The notes under the pieces: generated by a model | What the model saw: the letters and a program-made list of their open reading frames with translations, nothing else | Told to the model about the DNA's origin: nothing | Database searches by the model: none | Assembly (NCBI GenBank): GCA_964619885.1 | Contig: CAZUGA010000012.1 | Coordinates: 38,247 to 102,246, forward strand | Direction: 5' to 3' | Length of the DNA: 64,000 nt | Source of the DNA: CAZUGA01 sp964619885 | GTDB lineage: Bacteria > Pseudomonadota > Gammaproteobacteria > Methylococcales > UBA1147 | Position numbers and translations under genes: made by a program | In this document: piece after piece, positions 15,896-25,687 of the stretch | How the letters are laid out: every line of letters begins with the position of its first letter | How positions within the stretch are numbered: position 1 is the stretch's first letter

Positions 15896-18874
15896 TCAAA
15901 TAATAGCGGAATCGAGTTGATTGTGAAAAGCTTGGCAGCGTCTATATAATTCCACGAGTTCGGGGACCCAATGGAACGATTCGATAATGCGTTGAAAAGT
16001 ACTATCCTCGGCGAGAAGTGCTGGCAGATCTTGAGATAGACCAACGATATGTACGTCATGTTTACGAGCGACAACTAGATAATACAGGTAATGAACGGCG
16101 CGGATCGCAAGCTTGGGGTCGTTGAAAGCTTCGTGGATAGGGACCAGAAAAGCGACTTGTAGTGAGCGAGCCCGCTCATCCAATATGAACTTACCGTCCT
16201 GGATGGTACATACCATGGGCAAGGCTTTTAGGGTTTCATTATCGTCGAAACCGATCTTGGGCCATGGGTTTGCCGGGTGTTCCAATTTGAACATTTCGGC
16301 AAATGCCTTACTATACATCCAACTCAGGCTACAGGCGACTGGGTCATCTACTGGAGCCGATTCAGGGTCGGAAAATTCGCGCAATTTGGGTATTAGAGCT
16401 CGCCGCAAATCTTTTAATGAGACATCGTTGGTCTGGTCCGTCAGAATCCGATAACCCAAGCCGCCCAGTAATACTAATCGGGATAAGCGTTCGAATTCTG
16501 CTACTTCGCTTAGCAATAATTGTAGCGCCATAGGTTCAATCGCAGTATGTGTCCAGGTGAGGAACGCAATGACATTACCAGTCACATACGTGTTGTGATG
16601 CGTGCGCCAATTTTTGAATAATGCCTGGACGCAGCCTTCTGTGACTGTCCGGCTACCGAAAGATTCACCGGCGATGCGATATATTCTAGAATGAAACGCG
16701 GCGAAACCAAGCTCGTCGAAATGGTGCATTCTAATGCAAAAAGCGAGATATTGACCGAGTAGAAATTCCTGCCATTGGCGATGCATAAAACGAACGCTGT
16801 TGGGTCCGGTCGGTACAAAAAGTGTCCGCTGGACCAGGGCGTCGCAAATTTCTGGCTGCTGTACCAGTTTGAACCCTAAAATAATTTCCTCTCGGATCGG
16901 CATAATTGCTTCCAAGAAGAAATTTTCATCGTCTTGGCTGGTTCGTTCGAAAAATTGTTCCCAGCGCTTATGTAATTGGGCCGCTTCTTTGCGCAAGATG
17001 TCGGTGCTGATTTCTCCACGGGCTTTGTGGAAAAACAACCACGCGATAAACATCATTGATCGACAAAGGTGGTCGATTTCGATGGCATGATTTTCGTTGG
17101 TTTGCATACCCACCAAGTGACTGCGTACCAGTGCAGTTCGCATGGTTTGGCAGAGTAGCGCAGCTTGGTTGGCAGGGCCTTCGGAAATCTCGCAGGAGGG
17201 ATCTGGTTCGTAGTTGGTCAGAATAAGCGGGGTCAGCATGAAGTCGAGTAATTCTTTGTCTTCTACCTGGTCAATCCAGTCTTTGCAGGATGGATAAACG
17301 TCTTTGGCTTGTGCGATTGATAAGCGCAATATTTCAAAAACATCCTTGGGATCGTTGACCAGTCGCTCGATACCATGAATCGTGTTTCTGACGCCAATTA
17401 CAATCGAGAAATTGGGGTTATCCGAGTAGCGGGAAACCGCTTCGCGTAACAACTTTATTATGCTGGAGAAACTGACTGCTCTATGATTGTGTAAAAAATC
17501 ATCCAAGCCATCCAGAATGATTGCTACGCCGTATTTTTTGAAATTCTTTTCCAACCACTGCGGATCCCAGGTGAGTTCGGGGAACATCGACGAGCCCCAG
17601 TCCAGCCACCATTGCCACAGGGTTTCCCAGGTATAAGTCGTATCATCGACTTGTCCTGCGGTGATTTGTTGCAGCGGAATAAATAGCGGAATAGGATCTT
17701 TCTTCCGAGGGTTGGATAGGTAGCCCAGCCCAAGTTGCCAGGCGATCATACGCATGACCGATGATTTACCAACCCCCGCGGCCCCGGTAACGACCAATTG
17801 GCGCGGTCGATCACTGGTTTTCGCAATAGCCGCGATGATCATATCAGCGATTTCCGCTTGGGTGCCGAAAGATGCGGATACAAAATTGGGTTTGGGCCGG
17901 TCCTGGTCGCTGCCTATCCCGCAAACGGTTGTTTCAATTAGTTGATGGGTTGCGCTGCTGCGATTGACTAACTCTATGCGGCGCAGGGTTCCATCGACTA
18001 CGTCTACGCCCATGTCTAAGGTGTATCGTTGGGCTAAATCGGCGACGATAGACACGATCGGAGCATTGATGCGCTTTGGGATTTTTATTGATTTGTGGGT
18101 CCCACGAATAAACAGTTGTCGACTTTGTACGCTGGTTTCGTAAGGTACCGATAGATCTGTTTTTGCACAAACATCCTGAATCACTGGGCACGGTTGATTA
18201 AAACGACGCGATTGCTGCTGGCAGTGTATAAATTGGTTTTCCAGGTCCACCAGCCAGGGATTTTGCCAACTCAATGCGGGAATGATTTCATTTTTCCCCC
18301 AGTCTTTGCCGCCCTGGGTCATAAATCGAGTGATTCCAAAGACTGGGCGGAGTAATGCATAGTAGCTTAGATAAGCATACTTCCCGGCGCGGCTGATGAA
18401 GGGGGAGCCGCCAAGATGCGGTACCGCGATATTCAAGATTCTACGGGTACGTAACCATAGCGACTCAGCACGTGCTAAATCTATACCCTTTTTCCGTTCA
18501 CGTTGTAGACGATCTGCCGCGTCTTTTAACATCAGCTTTACGATCAATCCGCCGGTGCTATGAGTGACGAATATTAGATGTCGATGGTTGTGAAATTCGG
18601 TTTCCAGCCACGCTCTAAGGTCATCTGCCGCTTGACTGATGCTCGATCGTTGCCAGGATCTGGATGGATAGGCGTAAGAAATCACATCCGTGTCGACCGA
18701 GGCATTTTCCAACACCCATTCGGGCATGGTGCCCCAGGTTTTGACGCAATCCCCGAACAGACCATGGACGTATATGATTAAGCAACGTCCCTCGAATCCG
18801 GTATCGTGAAGTTGTGCTTTGTGGACCGCGCCGTAGCGGCTCATATCAGTCCAAAAGGTGTTGTTATTTTTCAT
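15896..18874 (-). CDS. Fusion of SERAC1/PGAP1-like alpha/beta hydrolase with a STAND (NACHT-like) NTPase
   Basis: This 992-residue cytosolic protein has two recognisable parts. Residues 30-280 form an alpha/beta hydrolase: IIYVHGLFG (33-41, oxyanion region), nucleophile motif THSTGG with Ser106, and conserved NIAVPHLGGS (148-157). This is the SERAC1/PGAP1 lipase-esterase pattern. From about 335 a P-loop NTPase follows: Walker A GAAGVGKS (364-371), Walker B AIILDGLDDF (451-460), and an arginine-containing sensor segment (VIGVRNT), as in NACHT/STAND ATPases. Residues 600-992 are helical and repeat-like, the usual sensor or scaffold part. STAND proteins couple ligand sensing to effector activation, and several with such effectors are antiphage proteins. 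The hydrolase would be the effector. Defence function is inference; no other defence genes are adjacent. Confidence 0.75.
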   Translation of the reverse strand: MKNNNTFWTDMSRYGAVHKAQLHDTGFEGRCLIIYVHGLFGDCVKTWGTMPEWVLENASVDTDVISYAYPSRSWQRSSISQAADDLRAWLETEFHNHRHLIFVTHSTGGLIVKLMLKDAADRLQRERKKGIDLARAESLWLRTRRILNIAVPHLGGSPFISRAGKYAYLSYYALLRPVFGITRFMTQGGKDWGKNEIIPALSWQNPWLVDLENQFIHCQQQSRRFNQPCPVIQDVCAKTDLSVPYETSVQSRQLFIRGTHKSIKIPKRINAPIVSIVADLAQRYTLDMGVDVVDGTLRRIELVNRSSATHQLIETTVCGIGSDQDRPKPNFVSASFGTQAEIADMIIAAIAKTSDRPRQLVVTGAAGVGKSSVMRMIAWQLGLGYLSNPRKKDPIPLFIPLQQITAGQVDDTTYTWETLWQWWLDWGSSMFPELTWDPQWLEKNFKKYGVAIILDGLDDFLHNHRAVSFSSIIKLLREAVSRYSDNPNFSIVIGVRNTIHGIERLVNDPKDVFEILRLSIAQAKDVYPSCKDWIDQVEDKELLDFMLTPLILTNYEPDPSCEISEGPANQAALLCQTMRTALVRSHLVGMQTNENHAIEIDHLCRSMMFIAWLFFHKARGEISTDILRKEAAQLHKRWEQFFERTSQDDENFFLEAIMPIREEIILGFKLVQQPEICDALVQRTLFVPTGPNSVRFMHRQWQEFLLGQYLAFCIRMHHFDELGFAAFHSRIYRIAGESFGSRTVTEGCVQALFKNWRTHHNTYVTGNVIAFLTWTHTAIEPMALQLLLSEVAEFERLSRLVLLGGLGYRILTDQTNDVSLKDLRRALIPKLREFSDPESAPVDDPVACSLSWMYSKAFAEMFKLEHPANPWPKIGFDDNETLKALPMVCTIQDGKFILDERARSLQVAFLVPIHEAFNDPKLAIRAVHYLYYLVVARKHDVHIVGLSQDLPALLAEDSTFQRIIESFHWVPELVELYRRCQAFHNQLDSAII

Positions 18875-18951
18875 TGGGATGAAACGCGGCTAAATCTACA
18901 TGATTATAGTTTGCTTTGAGGTTTGGCAAACCGAATTGGTTCAATTTGGTG

Positions 18952-19004
18952 TTCAATCTAATGATTCCACAATGCGCTCCTTCAGCGCATTTGGCTAGAT
19001 TGAA
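18952..19004. repeat. Nested stem-loop between mscK-like and hydrolase-NTPase genes
   Basis: A perfect 9-bp outer stem (TTCAATCTA 18952-18960 with TAGATTGAA 18996-19004) encloses a perfect 8-bp inner stem (AATGCGCT 18971-18978 with AGCGCATT 18984-18991, loop CCTTC). A smaller hairpin, GGTTT/AAACC, lies at 18921-18933. No T-run follows on the minus strand, so it is not a classic intrinsic terminator. It may still end or attenuate the mscK transcript before the hydrolase gene. Confidence 0.6.
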
Positions 19005-19036
19005 CCAACCCGCCAGGAAAGCAATAAAATCAAATT

Positions 19037-22000
19037 TCAATTTTGATCATCCTGTTTTTTTTCATTTACCGAGCCCGGATAACTTGCTAATGAATCAACA
19101 GCGACGTTTGATCGAATATGGATATCTCTCTGCGGGAACGGTATTTCTATATTCTTGTCGCGTAGCGCTCGATCGATTTCCATATGTAGCTCATGAGTAA
19201 CTTGCAGTCGCTGCGATACCTCGTTGACAAAGACGCGGACTTCAAAATCCAAGGAACTGTCACCGAACCCAATGAAATAAACCGTAGGTTCCGGGTCTTG
19301 CATAATCAGTGGATTTGATTTAATTACGTTGCTAATAATCTGGTGGGCCATCTCGGTATCGGAACCATAGGCGATACCGACGGAGAACATGATGCGGGTG
19401 ATTCGGTCAGACAGACTCCAATTGGTGAGTTTGTCCGTGATAAAGGTTTTGTTCGGTACGATTAATTCTTTACGGTCCCAATCGGTCAGCGTTGTCGCGC
19501 GGATTTGGATTCGGGTTACGGTTCCGGTCATGTTGCCGACCGTGACGGTATCGCCCATTCGAATCGGCCGTTCAAACAGCAAAATGATGCCGGAGACAAG
19601 GTTGGCGAATATCTCTTGCAAACCGAATCCTAACCCCACCCCCAGAGCGGCAATGAGCCATTGGATTTCAGACCACCGGCCCCCCAGTTGGTCGGCAATC
19701 GTAACAACGGTAATTGCGACTAAAAGATATCGGCTGAGTTGCAAAATAGCGTAACGACTTCCCGGTTCAACGGTGAATCGCCTGAGAAGAATTACCTCAA
19801 GGACGCCTGGCAGATTTCTAACAGCAATGGTCGCCAATACGCCGTACAGAATGGCCATCGCTAAATTAGCCAGTGTGACCGGTTGATGTGTTTCTATTCC
19901 ATCAACCAAAACGGTTTGCTTCCATAGGATGAAGTTATCCAGAATAGAAAATGCCGGCAGTACGTTTTTCCAAACGATCCAGAAGCCGACGGCCAGCGCT
20001 AACATGATCGAAACATTCAGAACTTGATGCGTTTGCGCGTTAATCGTCGGGATGTCGATTTGGTCGAAATCCAGTTGAATGTTTTCACCCAGGGCGTCAC
20101 CGCTTGATTTAGTCGAAAGTTCTAGTTTGTGTTTCTCTCTAGCTTGTTTGACGGCTAACTGACGGTTGACCAAATTCAACCAGCGCACCACAAGTGCGTA
20201 CAGGATAACGGCGATCAGAACGATGCGAATCGACAAGATAAGTTTCTGTTGCAATTCTAAAGCGCTAACATAATATCCGGCGACGGCAAAACCGATGACG
20301 ATAAAAGGTAGTGCAATCGTTAGCGGGTACCAGGCGAACCTTGATTTAAACAGAAGATTTCGTGGGTGCTCTCTAAGATAGTTGCTTAATGCACCGTGGC
20401 GGGGATTGAGAATCATCGCCAGAGCTATTGCACCTGCAAGCATCAGTACGATCGACGCGAATCGGCCAAGGCTGTTGCTGTAAGCAATGACGCTTTGCGC
20501 GCTGGTCATCGCTACGATGAAGATCGCGGGGACCGAGACGTATCTTAGCCAAAATAATTGGCGTCTGAGGATAGTTGTAGTCTTCGGTGCCCAGTGAAAA
20601 TGTGAGTTTGCGATGCCATCTGGTTGAAAGACGATATAGCAAGATTGCAAAAAGAATAATGAAGCCGCCGCTTGGCAGAATCCATAGCCCGCCGCCCTGA
20701 CAATTTCGGGATTTGCGTGATCGCTCATAAGGAGCCAGCCGATAAAATACATGAGTAACGACAGGGGCAAAACTTTCAATAACGTGTAACCAAGTGATTC
20801 GAGAGTATATGCGAATCTGTCGGCATAGCGTTTTGAAACCCGAATTGAGATTGAATTCAATTTTCGATTTAGATGAAATTTTGCGCCGATCAAGCCCAAA
20901 ACCAAAGCCAAAACTATTGTAGTTATTGTCGGTCTGGTGGCCAGATCTGTGATCAATGCATCTCCGATATCAATCCACATCGACGGCGAAAGAATCCAAC
21001 CCGCCGATTTGATGAGGTCCCAAAAGGAGCGTGGGTTGATTGGCTGAGAACTGGGAATCCACAGCAATCGTTGGTCAAGAAACGATGCAAATTGGCCTGC
21101 ATTGTCGTTCATTTGCCGTTTGGCGATATCCAATTCACCGAGCGAGCGTAAATAATCTCCGTAGGCTTCGTTCAGTTTATTGAGTATGCGTTTGTAATTA
21201 TCCAACAATACACCCAGTTCCGCTTGAATTTGAGTGCGTTGTTCGCCCGGTAAACTATTATCGACGTTCAATGTCATGATCTTTTCCAGGGTCTTGCGCG
21301 GTTCTTCTACAACGCGTAGATCATCCTCGACCTGAAATTGTTGGAGACTGGCATCAGCGGTTTCTTTCTTCAGTAAATCGGCGTCGCGTTCGAAATCGTA
21401 AGTACTGGGAAGATTACGGCGTTGTTCGCGCAAGACGGCGCTTAAGGCTGCGCTTAAGCCCGCTATAGACAACTTTTTTTGAGCATTCTTGTAATCGAGT
21501 ATGATTTGTTTGGTGCGTTCATTGATTTGTTTACTTAGCGTTTCTGTTTTATCGATGTTATCTATCACTTTGCCCAATTCATTGCCCAATTGTGCATTCT
21601 TTCTGATTGATTCTTGAATAACATGATGTTTTCCAGTCGCAGCTTCCAACGCGCGGGCTAATTCTTCTTGGAATAATTCCGCGTCTGATTGTCGACGTTC
21701 GCCCAACGCGGCTTTGATGACTTGAACTTGAAGTTGAAGGTAGTTAATGCGGGCCGATACAGATTTGAGCTGGGCGCTTAGGATTTCTATTCGAGGGGTT
21801 AGCGCTATTGATTCCAGATCCAGCATTCTAATTTCTGCTCCCAGTGATTTGCTGGTTGCCTCGAGTGCTGTTTTACGTGCTTCGGTCTCGTCATCTTGTT
21901 GGGTATCTGCGATGGGTGTATTTAAGGAATTGAGTTCAGTGAGGACCTCATCCAGCTTTTTCTTGGCGGAATTTTCTTCGCTGCTAATTTCAGCAGGGCG

Positions 22001-22483
22001 ATTATTTTGCCGGCGCAGTTCGTGCTCAAGTTCCTCTGCTTGGGTTTTCCAGGCCGATAGATTTCCTTGCTTAACCAACAGCCGTTGTTCCAATTCGGTT
22101 TCGGGAATGTCCGCAAAATTTTCTATTTGAGATGGATTTTCGATGGATGCGAGCATCTCCGACTTTTTATTGATCTCCTTTAATTGGCCAGAGGCGGTAT
22201 TAATTGTCTCTTGGTGAATGTCACTCTGCAGAGCAAAGTTTTCAGCATCTTTCAATGCTTTTAACGCGGTTTCGTATAGAGTAACTCTGCGTTCTTTTGT
22301 ATCGGTACCCAGAGAATTACTATTTTTTAACGCATCAATTTGATGCTGAATGTGTTTTTTGGAGTAGTTCAGGTTTGTATCCGGAGTTTGGTTTTGTGCA
22401 TATGCCGTAGTCAGAGCCAGAATTAATAGGATGCTAAGTCCTAACCAATGCCTACTGCGTGTTGTTTGATGTTTTTTTGTCAT
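19037..22483 (-). CDS. Large MscS-family mechanosensitive channel (MscK/KefA-like)
   Basis: The 1148-residue protein starts with a signal peptide (cleavage after TAYA, about residue 29) and a long periplasmic coiled-coil domain (about 35-490). About ten membrane segments (500-950) follow, and the MscS pore and cytoplasmic domain come last: GFGLQEIFANLVSGIILLFE for the pore helix region, then VPNKTFITDKLTNWSL. This is the MscK/KefA/MscM layout, and the length is typical. Such channels open under membrane tension and protect against osmotic downshock. It ends an apparent minus-strand series after moeA and the DUF2007 gene. The C-terminus (DDQN end) is normal for the family. Confidence 0.9.
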   Translation of the reverse strand: MTKKHQTTRSRHWLGLSILLILALTTAYAQNQTPDTNLNYSKKHIQHQIDALKNSNSLGTDTKERRVTLYETALKALKDAENFALQSDIHQETINTASGQLKEINKKSEMLASIENPSQIENFADIPETELEQRLLVKQGNLSAWKTQAEELEHELRRQNNRPAEISSEENSAKKKLDEVLTELNSLNTPIADTQQDDETEARKTALEATSKSLGAEIRMLDLESIALTPRIEILSAQLKSVSARINYLQLQVQVIKAALGERRQSDAELFQEELARALEAATGKHHVIQESIRKNAQLGNELGKVIDNIDKTETLSKQINERTKQIILDYKNAQKKLSIAGLSAALSAVLREQRRNLPSTYDFERDADLLKKETADASLQQFQVEDDLRVVEEPRKTLEKIMTLNVDNSLPGEQRTQIQAELGVLLDNYKRILNKLNEAYGDYLRSLGELDIAKRQMNDNAGQFASFLDQRLLWIPSSQPINPRSFWDLIKSAGWILSPSMWIDIGDALITDLATRPTITTIVLALVLGLIGAKFHLNRKLNSISIRVSKRYADRFAYTLESLGYTLLKVLPLSLLMYFIGWLLMSDHANPEIVRAAGYGFCQAAASLFFLQSCYIVFQPDGIANSHFHWAPKTTTILRRQLFWLRYVSVPAIFIVAMTSAQSVIAYSNSLGRFASIVLMLAGAIALAMILNPRHGALSNYLREHPRNLLFKSRFAWYPLTIALPFIVIGFAVAGYYVSALELQQKLILSIRIVLIAVILYALVVRWLNLVNRQLAVKQAREKHKLELSTKSSGDALGENIQLDFDQIDIPTINAQTHQVLNVSIMLALAVGFWIVWKNVLPAFSILDNFILWKQTVLVDGIETHQPVTLANLAMAILYGVLATIAVRNLPGVLEVILLRRFTVEPGSRYAILQLSRYLLVAITVVTIADQLGGRWSEIQWLIAALGVGLGFGLQEIFANLVSGIILLFERPIRMGDTVTVGNMTGTVTRIQIRATTLTDWDRKELIVPNKTFITDKLTNWSLSDRITRIMFSVGIAYGSDTEMAHQIISNVIKSNPLIMQDPEPTVYFIGFGDSSLDFEVRVFVNEVSQRLQVTHELHMEIDRALRDKNIEIPFPQRDIHIRSNVAVDSLASYPGSVNEKKQDDQN

Positions 22484-22635
22484 TGGATTGAAACTTTAGC
22501 CATCGCTAAACTTTAGGGAGCGGGACAGTGTCAAAAGCGATTTTGAATGCGGAATTATTGCATTTGATTCAAAATTGGTTGAAAACTGAAATAAATGTTG
22601 TAAATGCCTGTGGTCCGGCAGCAAAATGAAAAAGT

Positions 22636-22851
22636 TTATGATGGCGAATTTTCGTATGCTTGAATGATCTCCAGCGCACGGTCGGTGTGGTTGTCCGCGA
22701 CCCAAATTGAAGTATTGCCGGCGGGCGGTATTTCGCCGATTCCACCTTGTAGAAAATAGCCGCTGATATGGGTTTCTATATGCTGTTGTTCCAACAAACC
22801 CTTAACGATATTGGCTTCGATTAAATCGTTAGCTTGATATACACGTTGCAT
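22636..22851 (-). CDS. DUF2007 small protein (putative signal-transducing domain)
   Basis: This 71-residue protein fits the DUF2007 pattern throughout: YQANDLIEANIVKGLLEQQHIET at the start, a central glycine-rich loop, then IWVADNHTDRALEIIQAYE. The family has a ferredoxin-like fold related to PII/GlnK-type domains and has no proven function. It lies 32 bases after moeA on the same strand and may be co-transcribed with it. Confidence 0.85.
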   Translation of the reverse strand: MQRVYQANDLIEANIVKGLLEQQHIETHISGYFLQGGIGEIPPAGNTSIWVADNHTDRALEIIQAYENSPS

Positions 22852-22883
22852 TGCTGGTCCGCTTTAGCATTTTCGATTTTCGG

Positions 22884-24143
22884 TCAGGTGAAACAAAAGG
22901 GCGGGTCTATGGGTTCTACATTCACGGTTTCGCCAATTTTGACGCCATCGCATTCGGCGTCCAGGATGATAAAACAATTGGATGCCGCAAAACCGCTCAA
23001 ATTGTGAGATTGTTGTTTGCTTGCCGGTTTGACGATTAGCCCGCCATCGCTGTCGGTATCGAGCTGGCCCCTTTGGAATTCCTGCCGCCCCGGTATTTTT
23101 TTTATGTTGGCGGTGCAATGTGCCGATAATCTAAGTGGGTTTTTTAGAGCGCTTCCCATTAGCCGTAATAAAGCGGGCCGGACCAATTGATAGAATGTGA
23201 CGATTACCGAGACTGGGTTGCCGGGGAGACCGAAGAAATAGGCGTTATTGATTTTTCCGAATGCCACGGGTTTGCCGGGTTTCATTGCTATTTTCCAGAA
23301 TTGTATTTTACCAACTTCTTCGAGTGCTGATCTAACCAAGTCGGCGTCCCCAACAGATACGCCACCCGAGGTGATAATTGCCTGATTGGACTCTGCTGCA
23401 TTCGATAATGTTTCCATTAGCTGGGATTTGTCGTCAGCGATAACGCCCAGATCCAAGATTTTTACATCCAAACATTGCAGCATGGTGAACAGGGTATACC
23501 GGTTACTATCGTAAATTTCACCTTGATCTAATTGATCGTGTAATGGGCGAAGTTCATTACCTGTAGAGAAAAAAACGATACGCGGTTTTTGCATAACGAT
23601 GACTTCAGCGATGCCGAGCGTCGCTATGATCCCTATATCAGAAGGCGTCAAGCGTTTGCCTTTGGACAGAATTAATTGACCGAGCTCTATTTCGTCACCG
23701 GGTTGCCTGACGTATTCTCCATGCATCTCAATTGGCGGAAATTCAACTATATCGTCTTTGCGAGTGACGTTTTCTTGAATGACTACAGAATCGGTGCCTT
23801 GAGGTAGGACTGCGCCGGTGAATATTCGGACGCACTGACCTTTTTCTACGCCATTTTGGTATGGTTTGCCGGCCCAGGAAGTCCCTATCACTTTTAACCG
23901 AGTCGTTCTTCCGAGTACTGCATCGCCGCTATGGAATGCATAGCCATCCATGGCAGAAATCCGATGCGGCGGGACTTCAATCGGCGCGTCAATATCGCAA
24001 CCTAGAATACGGCCAAGACATGATTTGAGCGGAATTGTTTCGGTTGTTAATAGTGGTTGCACCTGCGCTTTTATGCGGTGCAATGCTTGTTCGATAGTTA
24101 GTACCGATGTATCCGCTGCATCATAACGATCGCTAGTGCTCAT
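22884..24143 (-). CDS. moeA: Molybdopterin molybdenumtransferase MoeA
   Basis: The 419-residue protein matches MoeA over its full length: PPHRISAMDGYAFHS near the N-terminus, IFTGAVLPQGTDSVVIQE, FFSTGNELRP, TSGGVSVGDADLV, and GLPGNPVSVIVTFY. MoeA inserts molybdate into adenylylated molybdopterin to form molybdenum cofactor in the cytosol. Its start overlaps the end of mobB by 11 bases, so the two are coupled. Other cofactor genes (moaABCDE, mobA) are not in the window. The operon placement behind polysaccharide precursor genes is unusual. Confidence 0.95.
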   Translation of the reverse strand: MSTSDRYDAADTSVLTIEQALHRIKAQVQPLLTTETIPLKSCLGRILGCDIDAPIEVPPHRISAMDGYAFHSGDAVLGRTTRLKVIGTSWAGKPYQNGVEKGQCVRIFTGAVLPQGTDSVVIQENVTRKDDIVEFPPIEMHGEYVRQPGDEIELGQLILSKGKRLTPSDIGIIATLGIAEVIVMQKPRIVFFSTGNELRPLHDQLDQGEIYDSNRYTLFTMLQCLDVKILDLGVIADDKSQLMETLSNAAESNQAIITSGGVSVGDADLVRSALEEVGKIQFWKIAMKPGKPVAFGKINNAYFFGLPGNPVSVIVTFYQLVRPALLRLMGSALKNPLRLSAHCTANIKKIPGRQEFQRGQLDTDSDGGLIVKPASKQQSHNLSGFAASNCFIILDAECDGVKIGETVNVEPIDPPFCFT

Positions 24144-24660
24144 GTAGTAGGTAATTGTCGACTATAAACGATGTTATTTGTTCGGGACAATTGATATCGA
24201 GTTGAGTCAAATGATTGGGGATCTCGAGTTCGCTGTCAGATGCAACGGCGATTATGCAGTCATCGTTTGGAAAAAGTAAAGGTTTGCCTAGGCTGGGGCG
24301 GTGCAATTCTATTTTTGGGAATTTTTCCCGTTTGAATCCTTCTACCAGCAATAGATCCAAACCAGTTTGGTCAAATTGTGATAGTTGATCATTTAACACC
24401 GGGTCTTTGTTGGTCGGGAATTCTGTGACCGTAGCGCGCCGGCAATGCGACACCAGCATGATAGGTGTCGCGCCAGCCTTGCGCAATTCGTAGCTATCTT
24501 TACCGGGTTGGTCTATTTCAAAACTGTGGTGACTGTGTTTGATCAGTCCAATATTCAATCCGCGTTGTTTTAATAACGGGATTGTCTTGACCAGTAATGT
24601 TGTTTTTCCGGTGCCGCTGTAGGCGGCAAACCCTAAAATCGGGATATGCGCATTGTCCAT
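24133..24660 (-). CDS. mobB: Molybdopterin-guanine dinucleotide biosynthesis adapter MobB
   Basis: The 175-residue protein begins with the Walker A motif GFAAYSGTGKTTLL (residues 10-23), followed by GLIKHSHHSFEIDQPGKDSY, as in MobB. MobB is a GTP-binding accessory protein that assists MobA in making the guanine dinucleotide form of the cofactor. Its ATG overlaps the stop of the epimerase gene by one base (TGATG at 24658-24662), and its end overlaps moeA. It is therefore translationally linked on both sides. Length is normal. Confidence 0.93.
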   Translation of the reverse strand: MDNAHIPILGFAAYSGTGKTTLLVKTIPLLKQRGLNIGLIKHSHHSFEIDQPGKDSYELRKAGATPIMLVSHCRRATVTEFPTNKDPVLNDQLSQFDQTGLDLLLVEGFKREKFPKIELHRPSLGKPLLFPNDDCIIAVASDSELEIPNHLTQLDINCPEQITSFIVDNYLLHEH

Positions 24661-25670
24661 CAGGTGGAATGGTAAAATTCTTTATACCACTCAACGAATC
24701 GGCTGATGCCTGTCTCAATTGGGGTTGATGGCTGATAGCCGACATCTTTGATAAGGTCGCTGACATCCGCATAGGTTGCCGGAACGTCCCCTTCTTGTAG
24801 TGGCAATAGGTTTTTTTTCGCTTTTATTCCCAGGCAGTCTTCCAAAACTTCAATGAATCGTATTAGCTCCACCGGATTGTGATTGCCGATATTATACAAA
24901 CGGTACGGCGCTTTGCTGGTGCCAGAATCTGGCTCATCGCCCTGCCAATCTGGATTGGCTTGGGCGACCTTGTCCAGAACGCGTACTACACCCCGGACAA
25001 TATCGTCGATATAGGTGAAATCGCGTTGATGATTTCCATGATTGAATACATCAATAGGACGGCCTGCAAGAATGTTCTTGGTAAACATGAACAAGGCCAT
25101 GTCAGGTCGGCCCCAGGGGCCATAAACGGTAAAGAAACGAAGGCCTGTTGTGGCTAGGTTGTATAAATGGCTATAGGTATGAGCCATCAGTTCGTTGGCT
25201 TTTTTTGTCGCTGCATACAAACTGACCGGATGATCTACATTGTCGTGCACGGAAAACGGCATCGACGTGTTTGCTCCGTAGACAGAACTGCTTGAAGCAT
25301 AAACCAAATGCTCAACTTGGTTGTGGCGGCAAGCTTCCAGAATATTGCAGAACCCGACCACGTTGGCATCGATATAGGCGCGCGGGTTTTCTAACGAATA
25401 GCGAACGCCTGCCTGCGCGGCCAAATTGATGACGCGCTTTGGCTTAAATGAATTAAAAATTTGGTCTATTGCCGATTTGTCTTCTAGGTTTGCTCTGACA
25501 TCGGTAAATCCAGGCTCGGGTGTGAGTCTATCCAGTCGGGCTTGCTTCAGAGTAACGTCGTAATAGTCGTTAATATTGTCAATACCAACGACTTCGTCGC
25601 CGCGCTTCAATAGATGGGTCGCAACGGCGGACCCAATAAACCCGGCTGTGCCGGTTATGATTACTTTCAT
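24660..25670 (-). CDS. UDP-glucuronate 4-epimerase-like SDR epimerase (TviC/LspL type)
   Basis: The 336-residue extended short-chain dehydrogenase has an N-terminal NAD-binding motif GTAGFIGS (7-14), a serine-rich catalytic loop YASSSSVYG, the YAATKKANE motif with catalytic Tyr and Lys, and FFTVYGPWGRPDMA. This is the pattern of UDP-glucuronate 4-epimerases and related capsule enzymes. Together with the TviB-like dehydrogenase 17 bases upstream it should supply an activated uronic acid, such as a UDP-galacturonic or UDP-GalNAc-uronic acid, to polysaccharide synthesis. The exact sugar cannot be read from sequence. It is coupled to mobB by a one-base overlap. Confidence 0.88.
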   Translation of the reverse strand: MKVIITGTAGFIGSAVATHLLKRGDEVVGIDNINDYYDVTLKQARLDRLTPEPGFTDVRANLEDKSAIDQIFNSFKPKRVINLAAQAGVRYSLENPRAYIDANVVGFCNILEACRHNQVEHLVYASSSSVYGANTSMPFSVHDNVDHPVSLYAATKKANELMAHTYSHLYNLATTGLRFFTVYGPWGRPDMALFMFTKNILAGRPIDVFNHGNHQRDFTYIDDIVRGVVRVLDKVAQANPDWQGDEPDSGTSKAPYRLYNIGNHNPVELIRFIEVLEDCLGIKAKKNLLPLQEGDVPATYADVSDLIKDVGYQPSTPIETGISRFVEWYKEFYHST

Positions 25671-25687
25671 CTGGCTATGCAGGTTAC

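Noticed and set aside
21747..22130. 127-residue plus-strand open frame inside the mscK-like gene
   Set aside because: Serine-rich shadow of the coiled-coil region on the other strand; no independent support.
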